From: Diphasiastrum complanatum
Lineage: Eukaryota > Streptophyta > Lycopodiopsida > Lycopodiales > Lycopodiaceae
Length of the DNA: 64,000 nucleotides
Assembly (NCBI GenBank): GCA_029204225.1
Contig: CM055093.1
Coordinates: forward strand, 20,605,635 to 20,669,634
Reading direction: 5' to 3'
Within the stretch, counting starts at the first letter, position 1. Every line of letters starts with the position of its first letter. Below, in pieces: positions 36,970 through 46,013 of this stretch. The notes under the pieces were generated by a model that saw only the letters and a list, made by a program, of their open reading frames with translations, was not told the origin of the DNA and searched no databases. The translations under genes were made by a program, and so were the position numbers.

Positions 36970-37768
36970 CTAGTCTCCTAATCAAGGACTTGACACAAAT
37001 GAAGGTTACTTCTATTGATTTCATTGAAGGTCTACCTTATCCCACTTCTTAGGGACCTGAAAAGATCAGTAATAGACTTCCTATAAAGATCTAAGAATGA
37101 TCTCTAACAAAATCAAATCATAGAATACTAGAAACAATGCACTTGCTTGATTGAAGTAGACAATACTAGTAGAATTGCCTCTCTTTCTATAAAGAACATT
37201 AAAGCTTCCAAATGATCTGATCAAGAGTGAATTTCAGCAAACTAATATACTTCCAAAATCACTTGTAAAAGATCTAAATGGAACTTAATGAGGATGCAAC
37301 ACAATGTACTATCCAATCACAAGCAAAAAATGATCAAAATTGATGAAAAATTGATCTAATTTGGTGCATAAGTCAAGCAATGGTTGGACTGAACCTAAAT
37401 CACTTTAGGAGGTGTCTACTACACCTTAGAACAGCCTTGAAGAGTCCCCAAAACTCTGATCTTCCCTCTCCTTGAATGCTATAAAGCCTCCTCTATGAAA
37501 TCACCTCCAAAACTTGCTTAGAAATCAATGCTTGGAGCAAGCAAAACTTGCTATCTTGGTAATGTGAATTGAATTCAACTTTGCCTCTGGTTTTAGACAC
37601 CTAAACACCTACAAATGAAGTCACACAACACCAATCTCCAATGTATTTGACTCACTTTGAGTTCTAGAATCAATACTAGATGCTAAGATCCAATCTACAC
37701 AAGATTTAGATCAAAAATTGTGATCAAATTGAATGAAAACCAAGGATTTAGCTCATTTCAGCCTTTAG
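36970..37768 (-). other. untranslated leader of element D
   Basis: About 800 bp between the PBS and gag start; no gene. It corresponds in length to the 0.6-0.8-kb leaders of the other copia families here. Confidence 0.7.
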
Positions 37769-37780
37769 GCTCTGATACCA
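37769..37780 (-). other. primer-binding site of element D
   Basis: Plus-strand GCTCTGATACCA is the complement of TGGTATCAGAGC (initiator Met tRNA), immediately next to the 5' LTR. Confidence 0.93.
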
Positions 37781-38460
37781 TGTAAAAATTACAGCAAATA
37801 AGGATCCTAAAACACTTGAAATGATGAGGGAAACAATAGATTATGATTTCATAAGATTAGCACAAGTTGAACTATCAAAATCCATCAAAAATCTATGCTT
37901 GAACCTCACTAAATGGCCCAAATCCTTGAAGAGGATTCACACGTGTGAAAGTACGTCCTCCCACAGTCTGAGTACTGTACACCAGACCTACATTCAATCC
38001 TATAATCATTAGTAATCACAAGTACTCAAACAATTATGAACATAGAGAGCAATTGCACCATTATGAGAGAAAATCATGAAATTGCTTGATTGATTTTGGT
38101 GAGATATCATCACCTATATATACATGATCCATCATGGTTTTGGGCAGGTATGAGTAGCCCTAAACCTATCCCTAATGCTAATTTTGGTGGATCTTTCATA
38201 CCTACCGAGTTAGGGTTGGAATCTTGGAGATCCCTCAACAATGCAAAAATTACCAAAAATAGCTCCTATTTTTTCTCCCTTGTATCTAAGCATGATTTGG
38301 ACTCATTCCAAAGGTTCTAACACTTAGGTCTACTTGAGAACATCCTTATGAATGGAATCCTATGCTATTTGGCACGTGTGACAAGCCACATCATGACCAT
38401 CTAACTATTTACAAGTCATATGACCAAAACTAGTCAAGCTAGAATTGTGAATTTTTAACA
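37781..38460 (-). repeat. 5' LTR of element D
   Basis: 680 bp, TG...CA, about 99% identical to 32326-33006. It is flanked on the outside by TACCT. Confidence 0.95.
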
Positions 38461-38465
38461 TACCT
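38461..38465. repeat. target-site duplication of element D (right)
   Basis: TACCT, same as 32321-32325. Confidence 0.9.
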
Positions 38466-38790
38466 TAGGAGAACCTCGCAAACTTTCTCAGTCAACTCGC
38501 AACACTGTTTTGTGGAGAAACTAATATCTAGCACACATCAAGGACCATTTGTCCAATAAGCAACCAAAGAAAGTGCAGCTGATATTGATTCAGAATAGGA
38601 ATTAGCTACAACTTTGAGACTCTAAGAGTCCTGGTCACAATTGTTAGTAACCATTACTATAAATATAGGACTTGTAATCATGTACTTGATACATACTTTT
38701 GTAATATTTTGTAGATATTACAATGACCATCATGATCAATCATGATGCTTTTGATCCCAAAAGCGATCTTCGTCAATGTACAAATGCATT
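38466..38790. other. no gene seen; spacer between element D and the TRIM
   Basis: 325 bp without coding signal. It is old host sequence into which both elements inserted, or part of an older repeat. Confidence 0.4.
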
Positions 38791-38795
38791 CAATT
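38791..38795. repeat. target-site duplication of the TRIM (left)
   Basis: CAATT, identical to 39200-39204. Confidence 0.9.
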
Positions 38796-38939
38796 TGTTG
38801 GAATATCAATCCACACTCTAGAGAGAACTATCAAATAGGGTGGATAGCTCAGTGGTAGAGCATCCCATCCGGTATGAGGGAGGTCCTGGGTTTGAATCCT
38901 AGTTTGTCCATCCATATTATGATTTATGGATTTCTAACA
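38796..38939 (+). repeat. 5' LTR of the TRIM
   Basis: 144 bp, begins TGTTGG and ends TAACA. It includes the tRNA-like sequence 38838-38910. Confidence 0.93.
38838..38910 (+). tRNA. tRNA-like sequence in TRIM 5' LTR (degraded copy)
   Basis: Same layout as the copy in the 3' LTR but with four substitutions inside. Acceptor GGGTGGA with TTTGTCC still pairs through G-U wobbles. The D arm GCTC...GAGC is intact. The anticodon stem has a C-A mismatch, and the B box reads GGTTTGAATCC (one mismatch). It is unlikely to be a functional tRNA gene and is best seen as part of the LTR. Confidence 0.7.
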
Positions 38940-38951
38940 TGGTATCAGAGC
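38940..38951 (+). other. primer-binding site of the TRIM
   Basis: TGGTATCAGAGC starts at the base after LTR1. A second, altered version (TGGTGTCAAAGCC) follows about 33 bp later. Confidence 0.93.
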
Positions 38952-39040
38952 CAAGTTAGACCTAACAGTTCATGGTGTCAAAGCCATGGTCAGGTGGCCC
39001 AAGTTGTGGGGCATGTGACAATTAGGACCCCAACCAAGTG

Positions 39041-39055
39041 TGGCTTGGGGGGGGG
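39041..39055 (+). other. polypurine tract of the TRIM
   Basis: TGGCTT followed by nine G residues, directly abutting LTR2. This is the expected priming site for plus-strand synthesis. Confidence 0.85.
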
Positions 39056-39199
39056 TGTTGGAATATCAATCCACACTCTAGAGAGAACTATCAAACAGGG
39101 CGGATAGCTCAGTGGTAGAGCATCTCATCCGGTATGAGGGAGGTCCTGGGTTCGAATCCTAGTCTGTCCATTCGTATTATGATTTATGGATTTCTAACA
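39056..39199 (+). repeat. 3' LTR of the TRIM
   Basis: 144 bp, same ends as LTR1. All seven differences from LTR1 are transitions. Confidence 0.93.
39098..39170 (+). tRNA. tRNA-like sequence in TRIM 3' LTR (well-formed cloverleaf)
   Basis: Arms in order: acceptor GGGCGGA pairing with TCTGTCC (7 bp, one G-T and one G-T wobble); D arm GCTC-AGTGGTA-GAGC; anticodon stem TCTCA/TGAGG with loop TCCGGTA; variable GAGGTC; T arm CTGGG-TTCGAAT-CCTAG; discriminator A. A box TAGCTCAGTGG (39105-39115) and B box GGTTCGAATCC (39149-39159) match the Pol III consensus. By arm geometry the anticodon is CGG, but position 33 is C where U is nearly universal and position 37 is T where a purine is expected, and no T-run terminator follows. 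It is therefore probably a tRNA-derived promoter module and not a decoding tRNA. Confidence 0.8.
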
Positions 39200-39204
39200 C
39201 AATT
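39200..39204. repeat. target-site duplication of the TRIM (right)
   Basis: CAATT, identical to 38791-38795. Confidence 0.9.
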
Positions 39205-39744
39205 CAATAAAGTATGTTCTACAATAATGTTCCAGTCTCATTCAAGGTTTGGTTGTGATCTGAATAAGTACTATAGTTGTTGAGGCATATCTTATCGCAA
39301 TGTGAAATTCATGTATTTTCACAATATCAATTGGATTTATTATATTGATTGTATGTTATCTCAACAAATCACTATCCTAAATCCTAAACCATTTTCAAAA
39401 TGCTTTTACAATCGTTATTTTAGCAAATCTTATTGCAAACTATGTGAATGTATATAAACTCGGTGCAACAATGTTTGGATTCAATGTAATTGTATATTAG
39501 CTCAATTGTATATTAGTTGTTGCTCAAAAAGAAGTCATTAATCAATTTCAAAATGATCGTGGTTATTTTGAAACATCTATTTGTTTAACGATTAATATCA
39601 GCTTGCACTATAACCGAAGAAAAACTTTGACTTTTAGTTATTCTTCAAAAAGGGGGCCTTTGGATGGCATTTTCAAAAAATAGTCTTAAAAAAAATGGAA
39701 AAGTCCAAAATTACGTGATCCAGTGTTACTTTAGATCAACAACA
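39205..39744. other. no gene seen
   Basis: AT-rich spacer. First TTTT run downstream of the TRIM is near 39313. Confidence 0.4.
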
Positions 39745-40456
39745 GATGCATAATCAAGGTCAATGTCAAAATCTAAGGCAAAAACACAAATCTACATGCA
39801 TATATTCATCACCAAAGTATTTTCACACGTGTGGAAAGTACTCAACCTAAGTATGAAAATCAGTTGCTCTCGGGTAGAGAGAGAAAGTGCTGATCAAGCC
39901 TCGAGTAGAGAGAGAAAGTAAAATAGTCACAATTTGCCAAATCTCCATTAACTCTCAAAAACTCAATACAATAATCCATCTACATGTAGTATCTCGAGGT
40001 AGTCCAAGCTCAATTCCTATTGGACCCTTTTCTAGCACCCCTCTAATCCTATTGGATGAGTGATTCATCATCTCTTGATCTTGATTGGACCCATCTAGCA
40101 AATCTTTCACTTATGATTGGACCCTTGACTCTTTGCCAACACATTGACTTTGATCACTCATCAAATCTAACTTTGACACTTGTAAACAACCTAACCAACT
40201 TGAGGTACATCATAATTGACTTTTGGCCTAATGATGATAATACATGTGTACTTGACTATTTGACCTCTAAAGCCAAAATTGGTGCTATCAACTAGCTACA
40301 TCAAGATGCTTGACTACAAAACTTTGTGACACCCCTAAATTCAACATGATTAATCTAATTTGACTATTTTTCACATGTGGAAACATGCTCCACACGTGTG
40401 AGATTTACTCACAAATAAGGATTGCAAAATAATAAAGCTATATTTTTCCATATTTT
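39745..40456 (-). repeat. diverged family-B-like LTR, minus orientation
   Basis: Collinear with the LTR at 48065-48889: GATCAAG..., ACATGCAT, TTTTCACACGTGTGGAAAGTA, two CTCGGGTAGAGAGAGAAA-type blocks, CCTATTGGACC blocks, TCCACACGTGTGAG..TTACTCACAAA, ending TTTTTCACA. No attached internal copia sequence was recognised, so it is a truncated or solo LTR. Its edge is next to a gene G fragment. Confidence 0.6.
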
Positions 40457-40467
40457 TCACAATATTT

Positions 40468-40867
40468 ACCATAGATGAGAAAAATTAAGTGGGACTTGGA
40501 TTCCACTAGATCAAGATCTTGAAATGGACAGTCGCACAAATAAAAAAGAGGTGCACATTATATACAATAAAGAGGTTATACCTATGATTGAAGTGGAAGA
40601 ACATTGGAGCCTAAATTATAGCATAACAAAGCTTGTCCTAATATACAAAGATCTTTTACCTGAGTACTTAAAATTCATCATAAATAAAAAATTTAATAAT
40701 AATTCATTGCTTAATAGTTTCTACTAATTTTGAGTCATAAAAAATATAGACCTATGCAATGAATATTTAGACTAACACACTAGTTTTCATACATGTACAA
40801 AAAAGACATGATCTAATAACAAATTGCAAGGATCTTCTTGCAACAATCAACATAGTAGAAGAATAAT
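40468..40867 (+). pseudogene. gene G fragment (3' exons), copy 2
   Basis: Matches the 3' half of gene G at 62370-62774. It starts in a frame with TAAGTGGGACTTGGATTCCA (stop inside), then DSRTNKKEVHIIYNKEVIPM, VEEHWSLNYSITKLVLIYKD and LLPEYLKFIINK. An intron-like gap then leads to a last exon KRHDLITNCKDLLATINIVEE and stop at about 40867. The intron is still present although its GT donor is lost, so this is a DNA-level copy and not a retrocopy. No function known. Confidence 0.65.
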
Positions 40868-41309
40868 GAAATTGCTTGCAATTAATTGTACAAACTCATA
40901 TATTTAATTAATAAAAGATCACCCGAAGTTGGGATTTGTTATATGAATGACTTTTCTATATTTTGTGTGTATTTATATTTCTCTATATTTGTGTATCTAT
41001 CTATCCATTCAGCTTAGGTACTTGAAAATTATCCATCTTTGTTTGAATATGTACATAATCTAGTTTAGAAGGCCTTAGAGAGAGTATGTGAAAAAATTCA
41101 GATCCAGATGACCTAATTATGCCCTTTGATCTTTAGCTAATCTAGAGAGCACATCTAGCTTCACTACCAATGTAGAAATCATGCATCAACTACACAGAGA
41201 AGATGAAAAGTCAATAAGAACCTATCATTAAACACTTAGATATCATATGGTTCTTCATCTATAGTAGAGTTTTGAGTAAATAACTAGGACTAAGACTCTA
41301 TCATGGATA
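40868..41309. other. no gene seen
   Basis: Includes the 3' flank of the gene G fragment (AATTAATAAAAG near 40905 could be a polyadenylation signal; the matching spot in gene G has AATAAA). Confidence 0.4.
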
Positions 41310-42640
41310 CTTGAATGGAACAGGAGGTGTTGTATATAGAGGGGCATCTGGATCAAATGGGATTTGAAGTGGAGTTAAATTTCCAACATCAATCTCTTGT
41401 GCCACATCTCTTGACTTGTCATTTGCTTCTTTTCCACATAACTTTCTTGGTTAGCAATAACACAAATATCAAGTTTGCAAAATTTGCCTTGTCTTTTGCC
41501 TATAACAAAAAAAATATTTATCAAGCAAGCATCACCAACAAACTCAAGTTCAAGACCCTTGTCAACCATTTGGCTCCTACAAGAAGATTCTTAGTTATGG
41601 AAGGAATGAACAAAATATTCTCTAAATTGGCTTCCTATTTGTAGAGAGAGAAATAAGAAGTGTTCCAATGCCCTTAATGGCACATTCACCATTGGACACA
41701 TAGATGATCTTCTGTTCACCTTCATAGATCATCAAGGAGGAGAAGTAATCTTTGTTTCTTGATGCACTATCAATCCACCGTGGATCAATATTAACTTCCT
41801 TAGATAACAAACTAGAAGACATCACAAGATAATCACATGCATTTTGTTCATCCTCATCTAAAGTGAGATTATGTTGCTTCTCTCTTGATCTCTGTTCACT
41901 TTAAAACATTCATTTTCAAAGTTTCCTTTTCTGCCACAATAGAAGACTTTGGCTTTGACTTATCTCTCTTATTATTACCAAAAGAAAAAGCCTCATCTTG
42001 ATCCAAGTTGCTTATCTTGAATCCCGACCTTTGCCTTTCCCTTTACCATTGAACTTATACATTGTGAACATTACCTCTAATTCTTCTCCATGAGTAGAAG
42101 GGCATCCACCTCTTGCCTGTAACATATGGTCTTTAGCCACAAAGACCTCTTGCAAGTCTTCAACACTTGGCAATCTCTTTTGAATGGCAAATCCTTTGTA
42201 GCAGCGTGATGCCATTATGCATAACTTGAACAAGTTCTACATCCTTGATGCTTATATTTATGCATGCAAGATCATCATTCAATGATTTGACTCTTAAAAC
42301 AAAAGCGTGAGCACCCTTCTTTGGAAACTTTGAAAGACTTGACTCCTTAATAGGGTCAATATGCTAGATGTGGCCTTAAATTCATAAACTTCTTCAATGC
42401 ATTATGCCTCACTTGAAAAAGTGCACTTACCAACTTACTTAAGAAGTTCAATGGTAACATTCATTTTGATGATGTGGAGAGGTCTCTTAGCCCTTCTGTC
42501 ATACCTCACTTGCCCTTGAAGAATTGGAGAATATCTTTCCTCCACCCCTGCAACAATGTCTATTAGTTCATTCAAATCAATTAAGGATTCCATCGTTACT
42601 TTCCAATTTGCATAATTGGTAGAGGGAGCTTATCATTGCC
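41310..42640 (-). pseudogene. decayed copia gag-protease copy
   Basis: Minus strand, upstream to downstream: gag core traces near 42600-42240, then at 42233-42012 LPSVEDLQEVFVAKDHMLQA and a GKGKGKG linker. A protease region follows at 41825-41622 (DPRWIDSASRNKD, where the DSG active site has become DSA), GECAIKGIGTL. After a frame change MVDKGLELEFVGDACLI and SQEMWHKRLMLEI (start of the integrase zinc knuckle) appear at 41569-41375. Everything downstream is missing. Family differs from A and D. Non-functional because the catalytic Gly of the protease and many frames are lost. Confidence 0.65.
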
Positions 42641-43714
42641 TTCCAACATGAATCCACTATTAGTAGACATCATCCAAAATGTGTGACAAATATGAAATTA
42701 TAACTTGATTATGTGGAGCCTATTCCCACATGTGAATGATAGGCATAGATTAGCTTTTACATAAAACAAGGTCCTCAAATCACTAGTTATCGGAGATCAA
42801 CATTCCAATAAGCACTCATTTCAACTAGTTTAGTCTAGTTTAGTCATATTTTGGTAAATTGTCAATAAGAGGCCAAAAATCATTTTAGACTTAGAGATAA
42901 ACTTTTTGAAGTTATATTAGTTTAAAATACATTCAATAAACTTTTTGAAAGTGTGGGAAAGTTGGTAGTCAAGTTTGAGAGAGATTCAAATTTGAAGATT
43001 GGGTACATTGAATCTAGACCCGAAAATAGTAGGGTTTACATTTTGGAGGGAAAGCCAAGTGGCCAAATAGGGTTTGGACCTGTTATAAAAGGTTGTAAAA
43101 CGTGGAGAAAGAGATCTTCTCTCTTCTATCTCTCATTTCATCATTATACATGATTCTCTTTGGGTTCTACTACTCATTGGTGCACTCTCTTGATGATATC
43201 TTGTAATCTTGTGTGCAGAATGCTCATATTTTGTTGTTTGTTGTCTTTAATTTTGGCAAAAGTTGTTCGTCAAGATTTATATTTGAACTCAAAACCCTTC
43301 GAGAATACCTACAACAAGTGTATCTAAATCAAAAGTGTACGATTTGCTTAGAAATGGCTCAATTGTATGCCCAAGTTAGTTGTGTAGTTTTAACTTTCAG
43401 AGAAAAACATTTTTAACTTATGACTAATTGAGAGAGATATTTGGTCTATCTCTCATTCATAATTGTTGACGAACAATGTTCATCAAGACCTATGCTTTAG
43501 TTGTAGGATTTGTAGTAGCCAATTAGAAGTGTACAAGGACTTTATCATCATTAATTCAAGCTAAAATTTGTTGTCAAGAAAATTTGTTGAAAATGTTTTT
43601 GTCTTTCTTTCATTTATATTTCGACGAACAGTGTTCGACTCCCTCATCAAGTCAGATCAAATTCGATATTGGAAAAAGTCAACCCATCTACTCTCAGTCG
43701 ATTCCAACCCTTTT
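42641..43714. other. no gene seen; possible promoter or LTR-like sequence
   Basis: The stretch 42950-43200 has a TTATAAAAGG TATA-like word (43083-43092) followed by pyrimidine-rich sequence, as in an LTR or plant promoter, but neither a TG/CA end nor a downstream gene could be fixed. CGACGAACA.TGTTCG appears twice (about 43468-43486 and 43621-43635). Confidence 0.3.
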
Positions 43715-44190
43715 CATTATCATATTGAGAGACAAATGCGTAGTCTTATATTTGGTTACCATAGATGAAAAAAAATAAGTGGGACTTGGACACCAGTAGA
43801 TCAAGATCTTGAATTGGACAGTCACACAAATAGAAAAGAGGTGCACATTATATACAATAAAGAGGTTCTAACTATGATTAAAGTGGAAGAACATTGGAGC
43901 CTAAATTATGGTAGAACAGAGCTTGTCCTAATATACAAAGATCTTTTACCTGAGTACTTCAAATTCTATTCATTCATTAACTATGCAGACTTTTGCTTTG
44001 TTTGTAGGAAGTAGAGGTCTAGTTTATTTGAACTCTGTGGCAAATCCAAGATACATGTACTCTTAACTGTGTTTCCTTATGAATGATTCTGTCAAGAACA
44101 TTGTGTAGTATGTTCCTTTCATTGTCGTCTTGGTTCTTATTGAATTATGAGTATCTAGATCTAAGAGAACTAAATATCATTCAATCATTG
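43715..44190 (+). pseudogene. gene G fragment and flank, copy 3
   Basis: YHIERQMRSLIFGYHR, a stop, GTWTPVDQDLELDSHTNRKE, VHIIYNKEVLTMIKVEEHW, LNYGRTELVLIYKDLLPEYF, then loss of similarity at the exon 2 end. Nearly identical to the copy at 59135-59400. The shared sequence continues about 200 bp further (AACTATGCAGACTTTTG ... GTAGTATGTTCC), beyond the gene G homology. Confidence 0.65.
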
Positions 44191-44578
44191 TTTTGCTCTG
44201 ACATGAAGTAGCGGATGGATACACCTATTCTTAAAGTAATATGAAGTTGTTCTTATGCTATTTGTAGTATGCCCTGATTCCATAAAAGATCTTTGAGCAC
44301 CTCTTAAAGGATCCCTTACAAGATGTTCCATAAATGTGTCTATATACATGTAGCACACTTCAAAACTAAACATCATGCCAAGCCATGGATTCCAAGGCAT
44401 GTTGTGCACTTGAAGATACATCAATTGAAAAATTAAGTGCATACACAATGTTTCCAAAGACAACTTGCCTTGCTTGATCCACATGATTGAGCCTTGATGG
44501 CTCCATCCTGATACTCATGGTTCTTCTTGGAGTCCTCAGGTCTTGAGCTTGCTCCTCCACTTGACCTGACCTCAAACC
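44185..44578 (-). pseudogene. copia hinge/RT-start fragment
   Basis: Minus strand. GQVEEQAQDLRTPRRTMSIR and MEPSRLNHVDQARQVV are the integrase-RT hinge, followed by SSSAQHALESMAWHDV (normally '..xFxEALxxxEWxxAM'), the RT start. It then breaks into unclear sequence that abuts the flank of gene G copy 3. The hinge is shared with the copy at 63508-63560. Confidence 0.6.
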
Positions 44579-44986
44579 ATCAATTCCTCATGTCCAATAC
44601 CCACGTGCCATGTGACAAGCCATCACTAGCTACTCACACTCATATTCTATCGACAACAACAAAATTCTCTACAAAAGGAAACTAATTAACAAATTAAAGC
44701 TAAAATTGCACTTTCCATTATGGCACCGTAAGGCCATACCCCTTGGTATGTCCGCCTAACTCATACGTCCACCTCATAGGGTGAAAGGCCTTGGGGACAT
44801 GACCTTCCACCCCTAAAGAGGACCTAAAGATTTTCGCTACAATACAGGCTAACTGAGGCAAGGCCAAACACATGGGCTTGTGTTTGGTGTAGAGAGACCG
44901 TGACACACATGCAGATCCTCTTTTGCTTTTGCTTTTGCTTTTTTCATGCATGATTTTATTACTCCCAAAGGCTACGCTGTGAAGGG
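44579..44986. other. upstream region of the ORF at 45057
   Basis: Less AT-rich than the flanks. It includes a (CTTTTG) repeat of about four units at 44922-44943 and the RY-type word CATGCATG at 44945-44952. No open frame that I support. Confidence 0.4.
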
Positions 44987-44994
44987 TATAAAAA
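44987..44994 (+). promoter_or_regulatory. TATA box of the ORF at 45057
   Basis: TATAAAAA, 63-70 bp before the chosen ATG. It lies downstream of the alternative in-frame ATG at 44946, which argues that translation starts at 45057. Confidence 0.6.
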
Positions 44995-45056
44995 TTCTGC
45001 TTAATTCCCTCTTTCTTGCTTTTCATCATCGTTTTTGCTGTTGTCCACGATCATCG

Positions 45057-45815
45057 ATGGAGCGCCATTGTGCTGCTGCTTCCCGAATTGCAGCAGATGA
45101 ACATCAACGCCGTGATGCAGCAATATATTCGTCGTACCTGCCTACCTACAGATCATGCTTCAGCAGCAGACCTCTAGTTACTTCAGCTCAAATTATAGCT
45201 CCTAAGCATATGCACGCTGATCCCCCTCGTGAAGACAGTCAACCTCAAACGACATTGCAGGTCATGAGACAGGAAGATGGAAACGATAATTTTTCTATGC
45301 TGGATCATGCGCCTCCGGATATCTGCAACTCGTGTAATCTCGTTCTGAAGTCCGATGAATCGGAGCAGCCCTACGTACATGCAGTGGCAAATGACAACAG
45401 TTGCAAAGTTTTCTTTCAGCCCAACATACAGATGCCCAGTTCTGGATCAGCTACAGGCTACAAGTACTTGCACCTCAAGCCACGGCCATTTAGTGATCAT
45501 TTCGACCTACGAAGAACGAAATCGGCGTCTGGGATTTCTATCTCAATATCGAATTCCTCAGATATACAAGTCTTATTCAAGCGGGTCGAGGACATGCCGG
45601 GTAAGCCCAAATTATGCTCTATTGAAGAGCACCCGTGCCCGGAGAATGAATTCTCACAACCTTTGAAGAGAAATTATCCTGGTTTTTGTCTAAATACTTG
45701 CATGGATGACGCCGAAAATGAGGCTGAGGAAACCGTGGCAACTAGGCAACACTTTGCTGACAAACTTTTCTGTTGTCTACCGGCCTTTGGTCGGAGAAAA
45801 TACTCTAGACCCTAA
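45057..45815 (+). CDS. uncharacterised 252-residue protein, single exon
   Basis: Best host-gene candidate of the window. Start chosen at MERHCAAASRIAADEHQRRD because a TATA box lies between it and the longer frame's ATG at 44946. Base composition is clearly richer in G+C than the surroundings and the frame is open throughout. No signal peptide or membrane segment is evident. The middle is low in hydrophobics (DNDNSCKVFF, PSSGSATGYKYLHL, Ser-rich KSASGISISISNSSD). The C-terminus has FADKLFCCLPAFGRRKYSRP, a Cys-Cys pair followed by a basic tail, possibly a lipid-modified or membrane-contact end. I do not recognise a domain. Transposon origin is not indicated. The function is unknown; that it is a real gene is likely but not certain. 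Confidence 0.6.
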   Translation: MERHCAAASRIAADEHQRRDAAIYSSYLPTYRSCFSSRPLVTSAQIIAPKHMHADPPREDSQPQTTLQVMRQEDGNDNFSMLDHAPPDICNSCNLVLKSDESEQPYVHAVANDNSCKVFFQPNIQMPSSGSATGYKYLHLKPRPFSDHFDLRRTKSASGISISISNSSDIQVLFKRVEDMPGKPKLCSIEEHPCPENEFSQPLKRNYPGFCLNTCMDDAENEAEETVATRQHFADKLFCCLPAFGRRKYSRP

Positions 45816-46013
45816 TTCGGCAACCTCATGATAGAAGCTTGTGTCATGTATTCCAGGTTGCTTTGATCATCTTAATTTCCGTCTGCTGCTATGTCGACTA
45901 CTCTGATGATGTAAAATTACATCAGTGTAATTACCATTTTTGTGATCTGATGACTCTAATTTGAAGAGGACCCTGGCTTTGTAGTGATGAGAAAAACGCT
46001 TACCCAATTATCA

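Larger units (their letters stand above)
32326..38460 (-). mobile_element. full-length Ty1/copia element D
   Basis: 6135-bp LTR retrotransposon in minus orientation with both LTRs, PBS, gag and pol, flanked by the 5-bp duplication TACCT. Internal order on the minus strand: PBS, leader, gag, protease, integrase, RT, RNase H, polypurine tract. The LTRs differ by about seven substitutions and one single-base indel in 680 bp, so insertion is fairly recent. Yet the coding region carries at least four lesions (zinc-knuckle frameshift, hinge stop, RT frameshift, RNase H stop), so this copy cannot encode a complete polyprotein. Confidence 0.95.
38796..39199 (+). mobile_element. TRIM (miniature LTR retrotransposon) with tRNA-like LTRs
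   Basis: 404-bp element: two 144-bp LTRs, each TGTTGGAATATC ... GATTTCTAACA, a 116-bp internal part, an initiator-Met PBS right after LTR1, a polypurine (G9) tract right before LTR2, and a perfect 5-bp target duplication CAATT (38791-38795 and 39200-39204). No coding capacity, so it must use proteins of an autonomous LTR element. Size, PBS and PPT define a terminal-repeat retrotransposon in miniature. Unusually, each LTR carries a complete tRNA-like cloverleaf with Pol III A and B boxes. The design parallels Cassandra TRIMs, whose LTRs carry 5S rRNA sequence. LTRs differ at seven positions (about 5%), so the insertion is not recent. Confidence 0.93.

Noticed and set aside
38838-39170. Two genuine tandem tRNA genes
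   Set aside because: Similarity continues through the complete 144-bp repeats with TG/CA ends, PBS, polypurine tract and a target duplication, and the anticodon loop breaks the U33 rule.
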